DNA of 64,000 bases from JAVJSD01 sp040219575 (GCA_040219575.1 JAVJSD010000012.1:62001-126000); one strand, 5' to 3'. Counted from the stretch's first letter, positions 36,901-45,801 are shown. Notes: generated by a model from the letters alone, not told the origin. Program-made: numbers and translations.

Positions 36901-37521
36901 TTATTTTCCGAACAGTGCCCGCAGGCAAATCTGCGACCAGGTTTCGAAACCGTCGAGGTCGGCGAGCAACTCGTCCACCCCTTGGAAGCCGGCTTCGATG
37001 ATCTCGCTTTCCCGTGGGCGGACGGTCGGCTGCTCGACGTCGACCAGGTGCACGACGCCCAAATGCACGCGGCCGACTTCGGTCTCATCGTCGTTGATCA
37101 GCCCGACGCACTGCTCGCGCCAGGGCCCCTCGACGATCACTTCCTCCTCGAGTTCGCGGCGCATGCCTTCCCGATACGGATCGGCGCCGGGCGCGGCGGC
37201 GTCGTCCGACGAGATGTGCCCTCCCACGCCGACGCTGCGTTTGCGGTGCAGTCGCTGTTCGCCCTGTCCCTTGCCGCGCGTGTATTGAAAGACGGTCGGT
37301 CGACCGGCCTCGTCCACGTGACGGAAGATCACGTAGGGAATGAATTGCTTGAACGAGGGATCCTGCTCCATCTCGCCGCGGGGCCGGTAGCTGATGTGCT
37401 CCGCCTGCAGCAGTTCACCGAGATAACGGTCGACGTCGCGACAGAAACCCTGGAAGTGTCCCAGGCGGTGGAAGACGTCGGTCGGCACGACCAGCACGTG
37501 CTCGGTGTGAACCAGCGACAT
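36901..37521 (-). CDS. Nudix-fold hydrolase-like protein
   Basis: The 206-residue protein carries a Nudix-like box, GVGGHISSDDAAAPGADPYR followed by EGMRRELEEEVIVEG, in which the R-E-L-E-E-E segment supplies the metal-binding glutamates; the loop before it is longer than in the standard box. Preceding words (VVPTDVFHRLGHFQGF and VIFRHVDEAGRPTVFQYTRG) fit a group of uncharacterised bacterial Nudix proteins annotated as phosphoesterases. Such enzymes cleave nucleoside diphosphates linked to another group. AAAGGAG stands 8 bases ahead of ATG 37521. A terminator separates it from the pseudopilin gene upstream, so it has its own promoter. The substrate is not predictable. Confidence 0.85.
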   Translation of the reverse strand: MSLVHTEHVLVVPTDVFHRLGHFQGFCRDVDRYLGELLQAEHISYRPRGEMEQDPSFKQFIPYVIFRHVDEAGRPTVFQYTRGKGQGEQRLHRKRSVGVGGHISSDDAAAPGADPYREGMRRELEEEVIVEGPWREQCVGLINDDETEVGRVHLGVVHLVDVEQPTVRPRESEIIEAGFQGVDELLADLDGFETWSQICLRALFGK

Positions 37522-37547
37522 GGGCGACTCCTTTCGTGGCGGAAATG

Positions 37548-37575
37548 AAAAAGCGAGCCCCACGTGGGGCTCGCT
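37548..37575 (-). terminator. Terminator between the pseudopilin and Nudix genes
   Basis: On the minus strand AGCGAGCCCC-ACGT-GGGGCTCGCT, a perfect 10 bp stem, is followed by TTTTC. It ends transcripts of the pseudopilin gene and lies only 27 bases before the Nudix start. Confidence 0.88.
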
Positions 37576-37757
37576 CTGAAATATAGCCGCTCAGCACGCC
37601 AGCATCGAGTACGCCGAATCCGCAGCATGGCCGCCCTCGGCCGTGAATCGGCGTTGCATTTCGAAAACCGTGAACGCGCAGCAACTGCCTGCTGGGTGCG
37701 CAGTGCCAAAAACACGGGCCAGGGGCCCATGCTACTTGGCTAGCGCCGTGCCAGCGA

Positions 37758-38693
37758 TTACTCCTGCAAGTCGGAGTCGTTGACGACGCCGATCACCTGG
37801 GGATTCGCCTTGTCGCCGATGGGCGTCATCATGTATCGGTAGATGACCGGCGAGATATTCTCGCTGATGGTTTTCACGCTGCCGTCGCAGAAGGCGACAT
37901 TGAACGAGCCGATGTGCATGCTCGAGGGCCGGGCGTACGTCGGACCGGGCGTGTTCAATCCCATGTTCTGATTGAAGAGCTCCTGCGTGGTCGCGCTGGT
38001 GGTGGGAAACCACAGCACACCCTGGTGATATTCCGAGATCAAATTCGGGGCGCCGCCGGGGAGTTCGACGGTGTTCCACTGCGTGGCGTCGCGGTTCTCG
38101 GTGAACAGGATCGTTTGACCGGCGCCGTCCTTGACCTGGTCGAGCTTCAACGTCACGGGGTAGTTCGTGCCGAACCGGTTGAAGAAGACGCCGTTGCCGC
38201 GCGTTTCGGGCTGGCTCAGTCCGTTCAGCTCGATGTCGTCGCGCCCCATGTTGGCCACATAGTTGAGGTGCGGGCCCGCGATCGCATCGGGATCGCTGGG
38301 ACAATAGTAGATCGATAGCAGGGCCAGCAATTGCTGGTTCGGGTCGTCCGTGGTGTCGCCCGCCGTGATATTCAGTCCCACGTCTGGCGCGGCGCGAAGA
38401 CCCTCGAAGCGTGTTTGCTCATCGACATAGGGCATCAGGTTCACGGTCCACGGAAACGGATGGACGCTGCTCGTCGGCGCGGCTTCGAAGCTGCCCGGGA
38501 AACGGTCCTTGTTCGTGTGGAACGTCTGCACCCCTTTGGCCAACTCTCCCAGGTTGTAATTGCACTGGTAATTCCGCACCGCCGCCCGGGCCGGGCCGAG
38601 CGCCACCAACAGCAATCCCGCCAAGACCCCGATGATGGCGATCACCACCATCAACTCGATGAGCGTAAACCCCTGGCGTTGCTTCATGGACAT
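37758..38693 (-). CDS. DUF1559 planctomycete pseudopilin (type II secretion/H-x-G type)
   Basis: The 311-residue protein starts with a type IV prepilin signal: MSMKQRQG then FTLIELMVVIAIIGVLAGLL, with cleavage after Gly and a Glu at mature position 5. The remainder is the DUF1559 domain, a large planctomycete-specific family; near the C terminus it has the signature SSMHIGSFNVAFCDGSVK (H-x-G...DGSV). Sequence in between includes YYCPSDPDAIAGPHLNYVAN, usual for the family. It is probably assembled in or near the envelope in a type IV pilus/T2S-like machine, but no such machine genes are nearby and tens of paralogs are normal. GAGGAG stands 7 bases ahead of ATG 38693. A terminator lies 180 bases downstream. 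Confidence 0.95.
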   Translation of the reverse strand: MSMKQRQGFTLIELMVVIAIIGVLAGLLLVALGPARAAVRNYQCNYNLGELAKGVQTFHTNKDRFPGSFEAAPTSSVHPFPWTVNLMPYVDEQTRFEGLRAAPDVGLNITAGDTTDDPNQQLLALLSIYYCPSDPDAIAGPHLNYVANMGRDDIELNGLSQPETRGNGVFFNRFGTNYPVTLKLDQVKDGAGQTILFTENRDATQWNTVELPGGAPNLISEYHQGVLWFPTTSATTQELFNQNMGLNTPGPTYARPSSMHIGSFNVAFCDGSVKTISENISPVIYRYMMTPIGDKANPQVIGVVNDSDLQE

Positions 38694-39015
38694 GGCGGCT
38701 CTCCTCGAACCAGAACGGAGACAAGTGAGGTGACAAGCGGAGCTGGCACTGGCTTCCAGAGAACTATTCTGGCACGATTCTCCAAGCTTGTCGACACCTT
38801 GGTGGAAAGCTTAACGGTCGCCCCACAAACGATTTACCCATAGAAAAACATCAGCCGCGGCCTTCATCGCCGCGCCGCGGCGGTTCGCAGCGCACTCGCC
38901 GCTTCGACGGCTCCCTCCGCCGCCTGGGCGGCCATGTTACGGCTCTCTCGGGCGTCAAAACCCGAAGAAATCGGTTCTCCCGATCCGCGACGGCGTTTCA
39001 ACGGCGGCAAATTCG

Positions 39016-39045
39016 TTGTCGTTGCGGCGGGATTCCCCCTATACT
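39016..39045 (+). promoter_or_regulatory. Candidate sigma-70 type promoter of the HEAT protein gene
   Basis: TTGTCG (39016-39021), 18 bases, TATACT (39040-39045) followed by GG; same elements and spacing as at 9843-9872. The gene starts 104 bases downstream. The rest of the 38694-39148 gap shows nothing recognisable. Confidence 0.5.
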
Positions 39046-39148
39046 GGTAACAGGTCGCAAACGGCCAGAGGCGACGTTTCGAACCGCCGACGTTCGACGC
39101 CGCTCGCGATTCTCGCAAATCCAATTCGCGGACAGCCGATTCTTCACC

Positions 39149-40351
39149 ATGGCACGCTTGCTACTGCTGCTGCTGAGCCTGATTGCGCTGCCGACAACGC
39201 CGGTGTGGGCGGATGTGTTCCACCTGGCGGGCGGCGGGCAGATCGAGGGAAGGTGGCTCAATCCCGACGAGAAGCCTCGCCAGAGCTACAAGGTCCGCAC
39301 CCGCAGCGGGGGCGTCGTCACCTTGGGCGACGCGCAAGTGGCCCGAGTCGAGGCGACCTCGGCCGCCGAGCAGGAGTATCGAGCCCGGCTGCCGAAGATG
39401 CCGCCGACGGTGGAAGGCCACTGGGAGATCTCGGAGTTCTGCCGGGAGAACCATCTCGCGGAGTCGCGGGATTTCCATCTTTCGGCGATTCTCAAACTCG
39501 ATCCCGAACACGAAAAGGCCCGTTACGGCCTGGGCTACAGCAAGGTCGACGGGCGGTGGGTGCAGATCGACGAGTACATGCGATCGCGGGGCTACGTCAA
39601 GCACCGCGGCTCGTGGCGGTTGCCGCACGAACTGGCGATCGAGGAGCGGACGCAAAAACTGGAACAGGCGCAAAAGGACTGGCGCGTCAAACTCAGGATG
39701 TGGCGCGGCTGGCTGGGGAAGAAACGCAGCCTCGAAGCGCAGCGCGAGATCGCCGCGGTCGACGATTGGCGGGCCGCCTCGGCCGTGGTCGATTTGCTCG
39801 ACGACGCGGTTTCGCGCGAGGAGAAGAACTTGTGGATCGACGTGCTGGGGCGTCTCTCCACCCACGACGCCTGGTCGGCCCTGGTGCGCTACGCGGTGGA
39901 GGACAACGACGACCGCGTGCGGCTGGCCTGCATCGAGAAGCTCGAGCGGTCGGAGTACGGCCGCAGGCCGGCGGCGGGAGTCCTGCTGCGCTCGCTGGAT
40001 GTCGACGACAACCTGCAGATCAATCGCGCCGCCATCGCCTTGGGGCGGATCGGCAACGCCTCGGACGTGCCCGCCCTGATCGACCATCTCGTCACCAAGC
40101 ACAAGGCCGTCCAGCAGGCGCCCAGCGGCGGCGGTTTGGGCCCGATCGGCGCGTCGTTCAGCCGCGGCGGCGGCGGAGGCCTGAGCGCCGGCAGTTCGAC
40201 GAAAGTCGTCGAGGCCGACGTCTACAATCAGGGAGTTCGCAACGCGCTGGTCGCGCTCACGGGACAGAATCTCGAGAGCCAGGACGATTGGCGGAAGTGG
40301 TACGAAGAGACGAACACTCCCAAGACCGTCGATCTTCGCCGCGGCGAATGA
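39149..40351 (+). CDS. Exported HEAT-repeat-like protein
   Basis: The 400-residue protein has a short signal peptide (MARLLLLLLSLIALPTTPVW, cut after ADV or nearby). An N-terminal beta region (VFHLAGGGQIEGRWLNPDE, VVTLGDAQVARVE) is followed by a domain with GYSKVDGRWVQIDEYMRSRG, a motif frequent in planctomycete exported proteins, then a helical part with HEAT-like pairs (DWRAASAVVDLLDDAV, RVRLACIEKLERSEYG, NRAAIALGRIGNASDVPALI). A Gly/Ser-rich loop and an ALVALTGQNLESQDDWRKWY end, a usual close of such proteins, complete it. It probably acts as a binding scaffold in the periplasm. It stands alone, with a candidate promoter upstream and a REP-like repeat downstream. Confidence 0.8.
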   Translation: MARLLLLLLSLIALPTTPVWADVFHLAGGGQIEGRWLNPDEKPRQSYKVRTRSGGVVTLGDAQVARVEATSAAEQEYRARLPKMPPTVEGHWEISEFCRENHLAESRDFHLSAILKLDPEHEKARYGLGYSKVDGRWVQIDEYMRSRGYVKHRGSWRLPHELAIEERTQKLEQAQKDWRVKLRMWRGWLGKKRSLEAQREIAAVDDWRAASAVVDLLDDAVSREEKNLWIDVLGRLSTHDAWSALVRYAVEDNDDRVRLACIEKLERSEYGRRPAAGVLLRSLDVDDNLQINRAAIALGRIGNASDVPALIDHLVTKHKAVQQAPSGGGLGPIGASFSRGGGGGLSAGSSTKVVEADVYNQGVRNALVALTGQNLESQDDWRKWYEETNTPKTVDLRRGE

Positions 40352-40413
40352 GCCACGCAGCGGCGCCGACAAGCCGCGCGTCCGCTGCACCCCTAGCGCT
40401 GCGAACATTTCGG

Positions 40414-40486
40414 GTAGCAGAAGTCGTGAGACTTCTCGAACTGCAGTCGTTGTCCCGAACTGCCGAGCCCTCGCGAGTTCGACTAC
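40414..40486. repeat. GTAGC-flanked REP-like repeat
   Basis: GTAGC plus AGAAGTCGTGAGACTTCT, spacer, and GAGCCCTCGCGAGTTCG plus ACTAC. The left hairpin is identical to the copy at 21166; the right one is partly degraded. Confidence 0.88.
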
Positions 40487-40596
40487 CCTAAAGCCAACAC
40501 TTCGCAAAAAGCGAGCTGGAGCTGTTTTCGGCGGCCCTCCTCGCTTACGCTTCGGGCTGGTGCTCTGCTCAGGGTTCTCTGCTCAGGGTTCTTTGC

Positions 40597-41043
40597 TCAA
40601 CCGCGGTTCTTGTAAACCATCACCTGCACGATCGTCCGCGCGCGGTTGGCGTCGATTTCGAGCTTCAGCAGTAGATCGTCGATGAACGCCTTCTCGTCCG
40701 GCTCGACGATGCCGTCGGCCAGCACGATGTCGCAGGCGTTGGCGAACACGGTCTCACGCAACTCCGGCGGAACGGCGGGAACCGACATCTCCACCAGCTT
40801 GCCCGGGCCGCCGCGTTTCAAGACGCCCAACAGCCGATCGATCATGGAGTTGAACTTGTGCGGCGGAACATGCTGGTAGAGCCGCATGCGGCCGAGGATC
40901 GTGAACAGCCCCTGCACTTCTTCGTCGGCGATGTGGCCGTCGCAGGCCGACGCACCGAGCAGGATGCCGGCAAATCCTTCATGGGGCCCGAAGGGTTCGG
41001 CTTCGAAGGCGGAGCCGCCGAGAACGTCATCGAAGAGCGACAT
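40597..41043 (-). CDS. TerB-like protein, paralog A
   Basis: The 147-residue protein matches the TerB/TerB-like helical family, which binds metal through acidic residues. It has two related halves: FAGILLGASACDGHIADEEV in the first and FANACDIVLADGIVEPDEKA in the second, each with a D-G-x-(I/V)-x-x-(D/E)-E motif. The ATG at 41043 is chosen since the protein then starts MSLFDDVLGGS, parallel to the neighbouring paralog MGLFDSLFGG; the frame extends 11 codons further. It lies 64 bases downstream of paralog B (41108-41551) on the same strand and is likely co-transcribed with it. TerB is known from tellurite-resistance and stress operons, but no other ter gene is near. Confidence 0.85.
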   Translation of the reverse strand: MSLFDDVLGGSAFEAEPFGPHEGFAGILLGASACDGHIADEEVQGLFTILGRMRLYQHVPPHKFNSMIDRLLGVLKRGGPGKLVEMSVPAVPPELRETVFANACDIVLADGIVEPDEKAFIDDLLLKLEIDANRARTIVQVMVYKNRG

Positions 41044-41107
41044 GGTATTTCCAACCTGAGATAGGAGTCGAATCAATCGAATCGCGAGAACGACAGACGC
41101 CGCGGCG

Positions 41108-41551
41108 TCAGCCCCGGTTCTTCACCACCATCACTTCAGCGATCATTCTCGCGGTTTCGTTATCGATGTTGAGCTTGGCCCGCAGGCGGTCGATGAACAC
41201 CTTTTCGTCGGGCTCGACCACGCCGTCGGCCAGCACGATCTCGCAGGCGTTGGCGAAGGCCGTGTAGTTCAGCTCCTGGGGAAGCGTCTGCGTGCAGGCG
41301 TCGATCAAGGCGTCGACGCCCTTCCGCTTGAGAAACCCGTGCAGCTTGTTGAGCGTCTGGTTGTAATGCTTGCCGGTGTAGCGCTGGTACAGCTTCATGC
41401 GGATCAGGGCCGTCACCAGCCCCTGCACCTCATCGTCGGCGATGTGGCCGTCGCAGGCGCTCGCGCCCAGCAGAATGCCCGCGAACGCCTCCTGGGGAGT
41501 GAGCTTCGAATTGCTCTCCATGCCCCCAAACAGTGAATCAAAAAGACCCAT
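41108..41551 (-). CDS. TerB-like protein, paralog B
   Basis: This 147-residue protein is the tandem paralog of the next gene; both have the same length and motifs: FAGILLGASACDGHIADDEV and FANACEIVLADGVVEPDEKV, then FIDRLRAKLNIDNETARMIA. Divergence is largest in the middle, between the two acidic motifs. GGGAGGAG ahead of ATG 41551 fixes the start (MGLFDSLFGGMES); the frame continues upstream to 41683 with no support. It is the first gene of the pair. No signal peptide or membrane helix is seen, so it is cytoplasmic. The function is unknown beyond the TerB link to stress response and metal binding. Confidence 0.85.
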   Translation of the reverse strand: MGLFDSLFGGMESNSKLTPQEAFAGILLGASACDGHIADDEVQGLVTALIRMKLYQRYTGKHYNQTLNKLHGFLKRKGVDALIDACTQTLPQELNYTAFANACEIVLADGVVEPDEKVFIDRLRAKLNIDNETARMIAEVMVVKNRG

Positions 41552-41799
41552 TCGACTCCTCCCATCGAGGCGGTGACGCCGGCTAGTCGTAATGCCCTGG
41601 CTGAGAAAAAGAGATTTGGAATGCCGTCGCAACGCTCCTTCCCACCTGCTCCGGCTTCCGACAAGTCCGGGCATTGTAGTCACTCATTTCTCGTCAAGCA
41701 ACGTAATGGCCGGGGGCCGATTCTTCACGAAAATCGGGCCTCGCGCCAGCGCCTGCCGATGGGGTTTTCCGCCTGCCTGCCGCCCGCTTGCGAATCGAT

Positions 41800-43113
41800 T
41801 TAGTTGTCGCCCTCGGCGAGGCTGGCGCAGACGATTTCCTTGTCGTTGCGGATGAAGACGCAGCGATCGGCGAAGGCGGGATGCGCCCAGGTGACGCCGT
41901 CGCGGCGGCGGAGTTGATCGGTGGTGGGATCGATCAACTTGGCGCGGTCGATCTCGGTGAAGCCCCGGGGCGAGAGACGCGAGATGACCAGTTCGCCGGC
42001 CTCGTTGAACATCCACACCTCGTCGTCGTGCTTGACGAAATGGATGTTGCTCCAGCGATTGCGCGGCGTGGCGGTCTGGTCCTCCCACACGCGGTCGCCG
42101 GTGGCGGCCTCCAGGCAGCGCAGTTCGCCGTAGCTGTCGCAGCCGTACACGTAGTCGCCCTGGAAGATGGGCGTGCTGATGATCGACTGCAGCGCGTCGG
42201 TCTCCTTCTCGCTGATTCCGCAGCGCTGCCAGAGTTGCTCGACCGCCGGTTCGTCCTGCTTGAGCCGCAGCATCAGCGAACCATCGTAAAACGAAGTGAC
42301 GAACAGGCGGTCTTCGCTGACGATCGGCGTGGCGATGCCGATCGGCATCTTCCGCGGCGCGAAGGGAAATCGCCAATAGACTTCGCCGGTCTCCGGATTC
42401 AGCCCGGCCACGCTGTCGCCGGTCCAGAAAACCACGACGTCCTTGCCCGCCTGCTCGATCAAGATCGGCGCGGAATACTGCGCGCGGTCGCGCAGGGCGC
42501 GCCACTGCTCCTCGCCGCTCGTCTTGTCGAGCGCCACGATGCAGGCGCCGTCGTCGCCGCCGATCTGCAGGATCAGCAGATCGTCGTACACCAGCGGCGC
42601 CGCGGCGATGCCCCAGATCGGCATGCGGTTGGCGCCCTCGATGTTGTACTCGGCGCTGAGATCCTTCTTCCACAGCACGGCCCCGCCGACGTCGAAGCAG
42701 TGCAGATGTCCCATCGCGCCCAAGGCGAACGCCCGGCCGTCGTCGACGGTCACCGCCGCCCGCGGACCGGCGGTGTAACTGATCGTGTAACGGCAGGGAT
42801 ACTCGTGCTTCCACAGCAGAGCGCCGCTGGGCGCGTCGTAGCACAGCACGCGTTCGACCTGCGAAGGCTCGGTCTGGCGGTCGGTGATGAACACGCGGTC
42901 GTCGGCCACCGTCGGGCCGCTGTAGCCGGGACCGAGCGGCTTGCGCCATCGAATTTCAAGCTGGTCGTTTTCAAACTTGTCGACCACGCCCGACTCTTTC
43001 CACACCCCGTCGCGCCCCACGCCGCGCCACTGCGGCCAATCCTCGGCACAAAGCGGGGCGACGAGCAACATCAGCAGAAGGGCGAAACAACCGAACAGAG
43101 AAAGACGCGGCAT
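41800..43113 (-). CDS. Exported PQQ-like beta-propeller protein
   Basis: The 437-residue protein has a signal peptide (MPRLSLFGCFALLLMLLVAP) followed by EDWPQWRGVGRDGVW, the N-terminal motif of the planctomycete PQQ-binding-like propeller group. Blades show the W-like docking pattern: CYDAPSGALLWKHEYP, CFDVGGAVLWKKDLS, ALDKTSGEEQWRALRD, GLNPETGEVYWRFPFA, CLEAATGDRVWEDQTA. True quinoprotein enzymes need metal and PQQ ligands that cannot be seen here, so this is probably a binding or assembly propeller like BamB relatives rather than a dehydrogenase. It acts outside the cytoplasm. The ATG at 43113 starts at the signal peptide. No partner gene is adjacent; a GTTTAACGG repeat lies upstream. Confidence 0.9.
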   Translation of the reverse strand: MPRLSLFGCFALLLMLLVAPLCAEDWPQWRGVGRDGVWKESGVVDKFENDQLEIRWRKPLGPGYSGPTVADDRVFITDRQTEPSQVERVLCYDAPSGALLWKHEYPCRYTISYTAGPRAAVTVDDGRAFALGAMGHLHCFDVGGAVLWKKDLSAEYNIEGANRMPIWGIAAAPLVYDDLLILQIGGDDGACIVALDKTSGEEQWRALRDRAQYSAPILIEQAGKDVVVFWTGDSVAGLNPETGEVYWRFPFAPRKMPIGIATPIVSEDRLFVTSFYDGSLMLRLKQDEPAVEQLWQRCGISEKETDALQSIISTPIFQGDYVYGCDSYGELRCLEAATGDRVWEDQTATPRNRWSNIHFVKHDDEVWMFNEAGELVISRLSPRGFTEIDRAKLIDPTTDQLRRRDGVTWAHPAFADRCVFIRNDKEIVCASLAEGDN

Positions 43114-43246
43114 GGTGGGAACCTCGTGGAGGATTGGTGACGGTGGAGGACTCGTGGCCCGCAATTATCGCAAGTCGGCCGCCCAAGGCAAACGCGGGTC
43201 TATTGCCCGTTGGATTTTCAATGCCGAGTATCGATTACGGACGATT

Positions 43247-43345
43247 CGTTTAACGGCAAGCCGCAGGCGTCGGCGGTTCGTTGCAGGAGCGCTCCGGCTA
43301 GTCCGGCATTGTGCGCGCGCCGTCGCCTGCGGCTTGCCGTTAAAC
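43247..43345. repeat. GTTTAACGGCAAGCCGCAG repeat element, copy 3
   Basis: A complete 99 bp element: left end CGTTTAACGGCAAGCCGCAG, right end CTGCGGCTTGCCGTTAAAC, which are inverted copies. The middle has diverged (GGAGCGCTCCGGCTAGTCCG) from copies 1 and 2. It lies between the propeller start and the end of the permease gene. Confidence 0.92.
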
Positions 43346-43400
43346 AATCCTCCTAAGCTTCAACGTCGGTGTTGCCCGGTAGTGGAATTCGCCATGACCG

Positions 43401-44237
43401 CTATCCCTTCAACCCCGTCGTGGCGATGCCCTTGAGGAACGTTCGCTGCGTGAGGAAAAACAGGATCACGATCGGCGCGGTGAACAACACCGAGGCGGCC
43501 ATTAGCAGGTGCGTCTGATCGCCGTAGGAGCTCATGAATTGCTCCAGGCCATAAGCCAGCGGAAACTTGCTCGCGTCGCTCAAATACAACAGCGGGCCGT
43601 TGAAGTCGTTCCAGGAGTGGATGAACTGAAACAGCGCCACGGTCGCCAGCGCCGGCTTGCTGAGCGGCAGCATGATCCGCCAGTAGATGCCCAGTTCGCC
43701 CAATCCATCGAGCCGCGCCGCCTCGCTCAACTCTTCCGGTATGGTGAGAAAGAACTGCCGCAACAGAAAAATGTAAAACGCGTCTCCCAGGAATGTCGGC
43801 ACGATCAACGCCCACAGCGAATTGTAGAGCCCCAGTTCGCGCAGCAGCAGGAAGCGAGGGATCATCGTCACGTGCCACGGCAGCAGCATCGTGGCGATCA
43901 GCACGCCGAAGGCCGCGCTGCGGCCGCGCCACTGCAAGCGGGCGAAGCCGTACGCCGCCAGCGAGCAGGAAAACACCGTCCCCAACACGCTGCCCGCGCA
44001 CAACAGCAGCGAGTTGCGCAGATAAACGAGGTACGGCATGCTGCTGACCGCCGCCGGATAGTTCTCCCAGGCCAGGCGCCGCGGCAGGAGCGAATAGGGG
44101 TTCTCGTTCAACTCCACCTGCGACTTCAGCGACGAGAGCACCATCCACAGCAGCGGCGTGGCGAACACCACCGCCGCGGCAAACAACGCGAGGTGCATCC
44201 CCAGACGCAGCGGCGGCGAGATGCGGCGATCGTGCAT
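43401..44237 (-). CDS. Carbohydrate ABC transporter permease, MalG/UgpE type (orphan)
   Basis: The 278-residue protein is the second permease of a CUT1-type sugar importer. It has six hydrophobic segments, the LLWMVLSSLKSQVELNENPY start of the MalG/UgpE class, and the cytoplasmic EAA loop that docks to the ATPase, here EAARLDGLGELGIYWRIMLP. The C-terminal TQRTFLKGIATTGLKG end is a normal one. In most genomes this gene sits with a MalF-type permease, a binding protein and an ATPase; none is found in the neighbouring genes (a DUF1501 gene lies 51 bases upstream, a repeat lies downstream). It either serves a transporter coded elsewhere or is a leftover. The sugar is unknown. Confidence 0.92.
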   Translation of the reverse strand: MHDRRISPPLRLGMHLALFAAAVVFATPLLWMVLSSLKSQVELNENPYSLLPRRLAWENYPAAVSSMPYLVYLRNSLLLCAGSVLGTVFSCSLAAYGFARLQWRGRSAAFGVLIATMLLPWHVTMIPRFLLLRELGLYNSLWALIVPTFLGDAFYIFLLRQFFLTIPEELSEAARLDGLGELGIYWRIMLPLSKPALATVALFQFIHSWNDFNGPLLYLSDASKFPLAYGLEQFMSSYGDQTHLLMAASVLFTAPIVILFFLTQRTFLKGIATTGLKG

Positions 44238-44288
44238 GGCGAGCTACGCGAAGACGCGGCCTGGAAGCGGTCTCTGACTGGCGCCGAT

Positions 44289-45710
44289 CTACAACACCGC
44301 GGCGATCGGCTGTCCGTTGCTGATGGGGAAAGGACGCTGCTGTAGGTCGCGGATCTCGGTGTGCGGCGAGTAACCCAGGCAGTGGAAAATCGTGGCGGTC
44401 AGGTCCTGAGGTTCGACGCGGCCGTCGACCGGGAAGCCCGCCTGGCGATCGGAAGAGCCGTGGATCTGTCCGCCGCGCACGCCGCCGCCGGCCAGGGCGA
44501 CCGAGTACACATGCCCCCAATGATCGCGGCCGCCGCGCTGGTTGATCTTCGGCGTGCGGCCGAACTCGCCCATCCATACGACCAGCGTGTCGTCGAGCAT
44601 GCCCCGCTGCTCTAGATCCTCCAGCAGCGCCGAGTAAGCGAGGTCCATCGGCGGCATCAGCACCGTCTTCAGCCGCTCGCTGTTCTTGGCGTGATTGTCC
44701 CACCCTGGGGATACGTTCTCGTCGGTCTCCCATCGCGTCCAGTTCACCTGCACCAGCGACACGCCCGATTCCACCAGCCGACGCGCCAGCAACACGCTCT
44801 GCCCGAAGCGGTTCCGACCGTAGCGGTCGCGCATGGCGTCGGGCTCCTGATCGATGGCGAAGGCCTGCCGGGCTTCCGGTGCGCGCAACAGGTCGAACGC
44901 CTTCCGCCGCAGCCCGCTCCACCGCGAAACGGCGGCCGAGCGGTCGATCTCGTCGAGCCGGCGGTTCATGTTCTCCAGCAACGAGCGGCGATGGTCGAGC
45001 CGCACGGTCGAAACGTCGCCGGGCAGCGCCAGGTCGGGCACCTGGAAGTCGGGCGAGTTGGGATCGCAGGTGAGCAGCCAGGGATCGGCCGACGCGCCGA
45101 GCCAGCCCGCGTCCTGTCCCGGCCACACAATACGGCCGGTGTTCCAAATCTCCTCCGGCAGCCGCACCGAGGCGGGAAGCCGGCCGTCGTCGCCGCGCAA
45201 GTGTTTCACCACGGCCGCCACACAGGGCCAGTCGTTGGGCGGACCGGCTTTGGCGTTCTCCTTGTTCTTGGGCGTGTGAGGTCGGCCGGTCAGCATCCAG
45301 TAGCCGCTAGCGGAATGGGCGTTGTCGTCGGTGGCCATCGCCCGCAGCGCGGCGATGCGTCCGGTCAGCCTGGCCGTCTTCGGCATCAGCTCGCCGACCG
45401 AGAAGCCGGGCACGGCGGAGTCGATGGGGCGGAAGTCGCCGCGGACTTCGGCCGGCGCGTCGGGTTTGGGATCCCAGGTCTCCATCTGCGGCGGACCACC
45501 CAGCAGAAACAGAATGATGCACCGCTTGGCGCGGCCGAACGATCGGGCGAGTTCCGCCGGCATGTTGTCCGGCGCGATGCCGTCGGCGCGGGCGGCGCCG
45601 CCAAGCTGCGCCATCGAGAGGCCGAGGGCGCCCAGCCCGCCGATCCGCAGCCACTCGCGCCGCGAAACGCCGTCGCACATTCGAGTCGGTCGGTCTTGGA
45701 GGGAGAGCAT
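44289..45710 (-). CDS. DUF1501 Tat-exported protein 1
   Basis: The 473-residue protein has a twin-arginine signal (SRREWLRIGGLGALGLSMAQ) and the DUF1501 domain, an alkaline-phosphatase-like (sulfatase-fold) domain abundant in planctomycetes. Family words are CIILFLLGGPPQMETWDPKP, APAEVRGDFRPIDSAVPGFS, YGRNRFGQSVLLARRLVESG, VNWTRWET, WDNHAKN and VVWMGEFGRTPKINQRGGRD followed by HWG. The role is unknown; in most planctomycetes it is encoded after a DUF1549/DUF1553 cytochrome-like gene, but none is near. ATG 45710 is used; ATG 45680 would also leave the whole signal intact and TTG 45755 is possible. The ABC permease gene lies 51 bases downstream on the same strand. Confidence 0.93.
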   Translation of the reverse strand: MLSLQDRPTRMCDGVSRREWLRIGGLGALGLSMAQLGGAARADGIAPDNMPAELARSFGRAKRCIILFLLGGPPQMETWDPKPDAPAEVRGDFRPIDSAVPGFSVGELMPKTARLTGRIAALRAMATDDNAHSASGYWMLTGRPHTPKNKENAKAGPPNDWPCVAAVVKHLRGDDGRLPASVRLPEEIWNTGRIVWPGQDAGWLGASADPWLLTCDPNSPDFQVPDLALPGDVSTVRLDHRRSLLENMNRRLDEIDRSAAVSRWSGLRRKAFDLLRAPEARQAFAIDQEPDAMRDRYGRNRFGQSVLLARRLVESGVSLVQVNWTRWETDENVSPGWDNHAKNSERLKTVLMPPMDLAYSALLEDLEQRGMLDDTLVVWMGEFGRTPKINQRGGRDHWGHVYSVALAGGGVRGGQIHGSSDRQAGFPVDGRVEPQDLTATIFHCLGYSPHTEIRDLQQRPFPISNGQPIAAVL

Positions 45711-45801
45711 GGTGAGCTGCTTGGGTGGGGATCGATGGTTCGGTTTCACATCCAACCGGGTGGGATCCTTATCCTACCGCAACACGCCTTGCGAATCACG
45801 C

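Noticed and set aside
38864..39124. Minus-strand open frame of 86 codons ahead of the HEAT gene
   Set aside because: It covers the candidate promoter and leader of the HEAT gene and has no recognisable feature.
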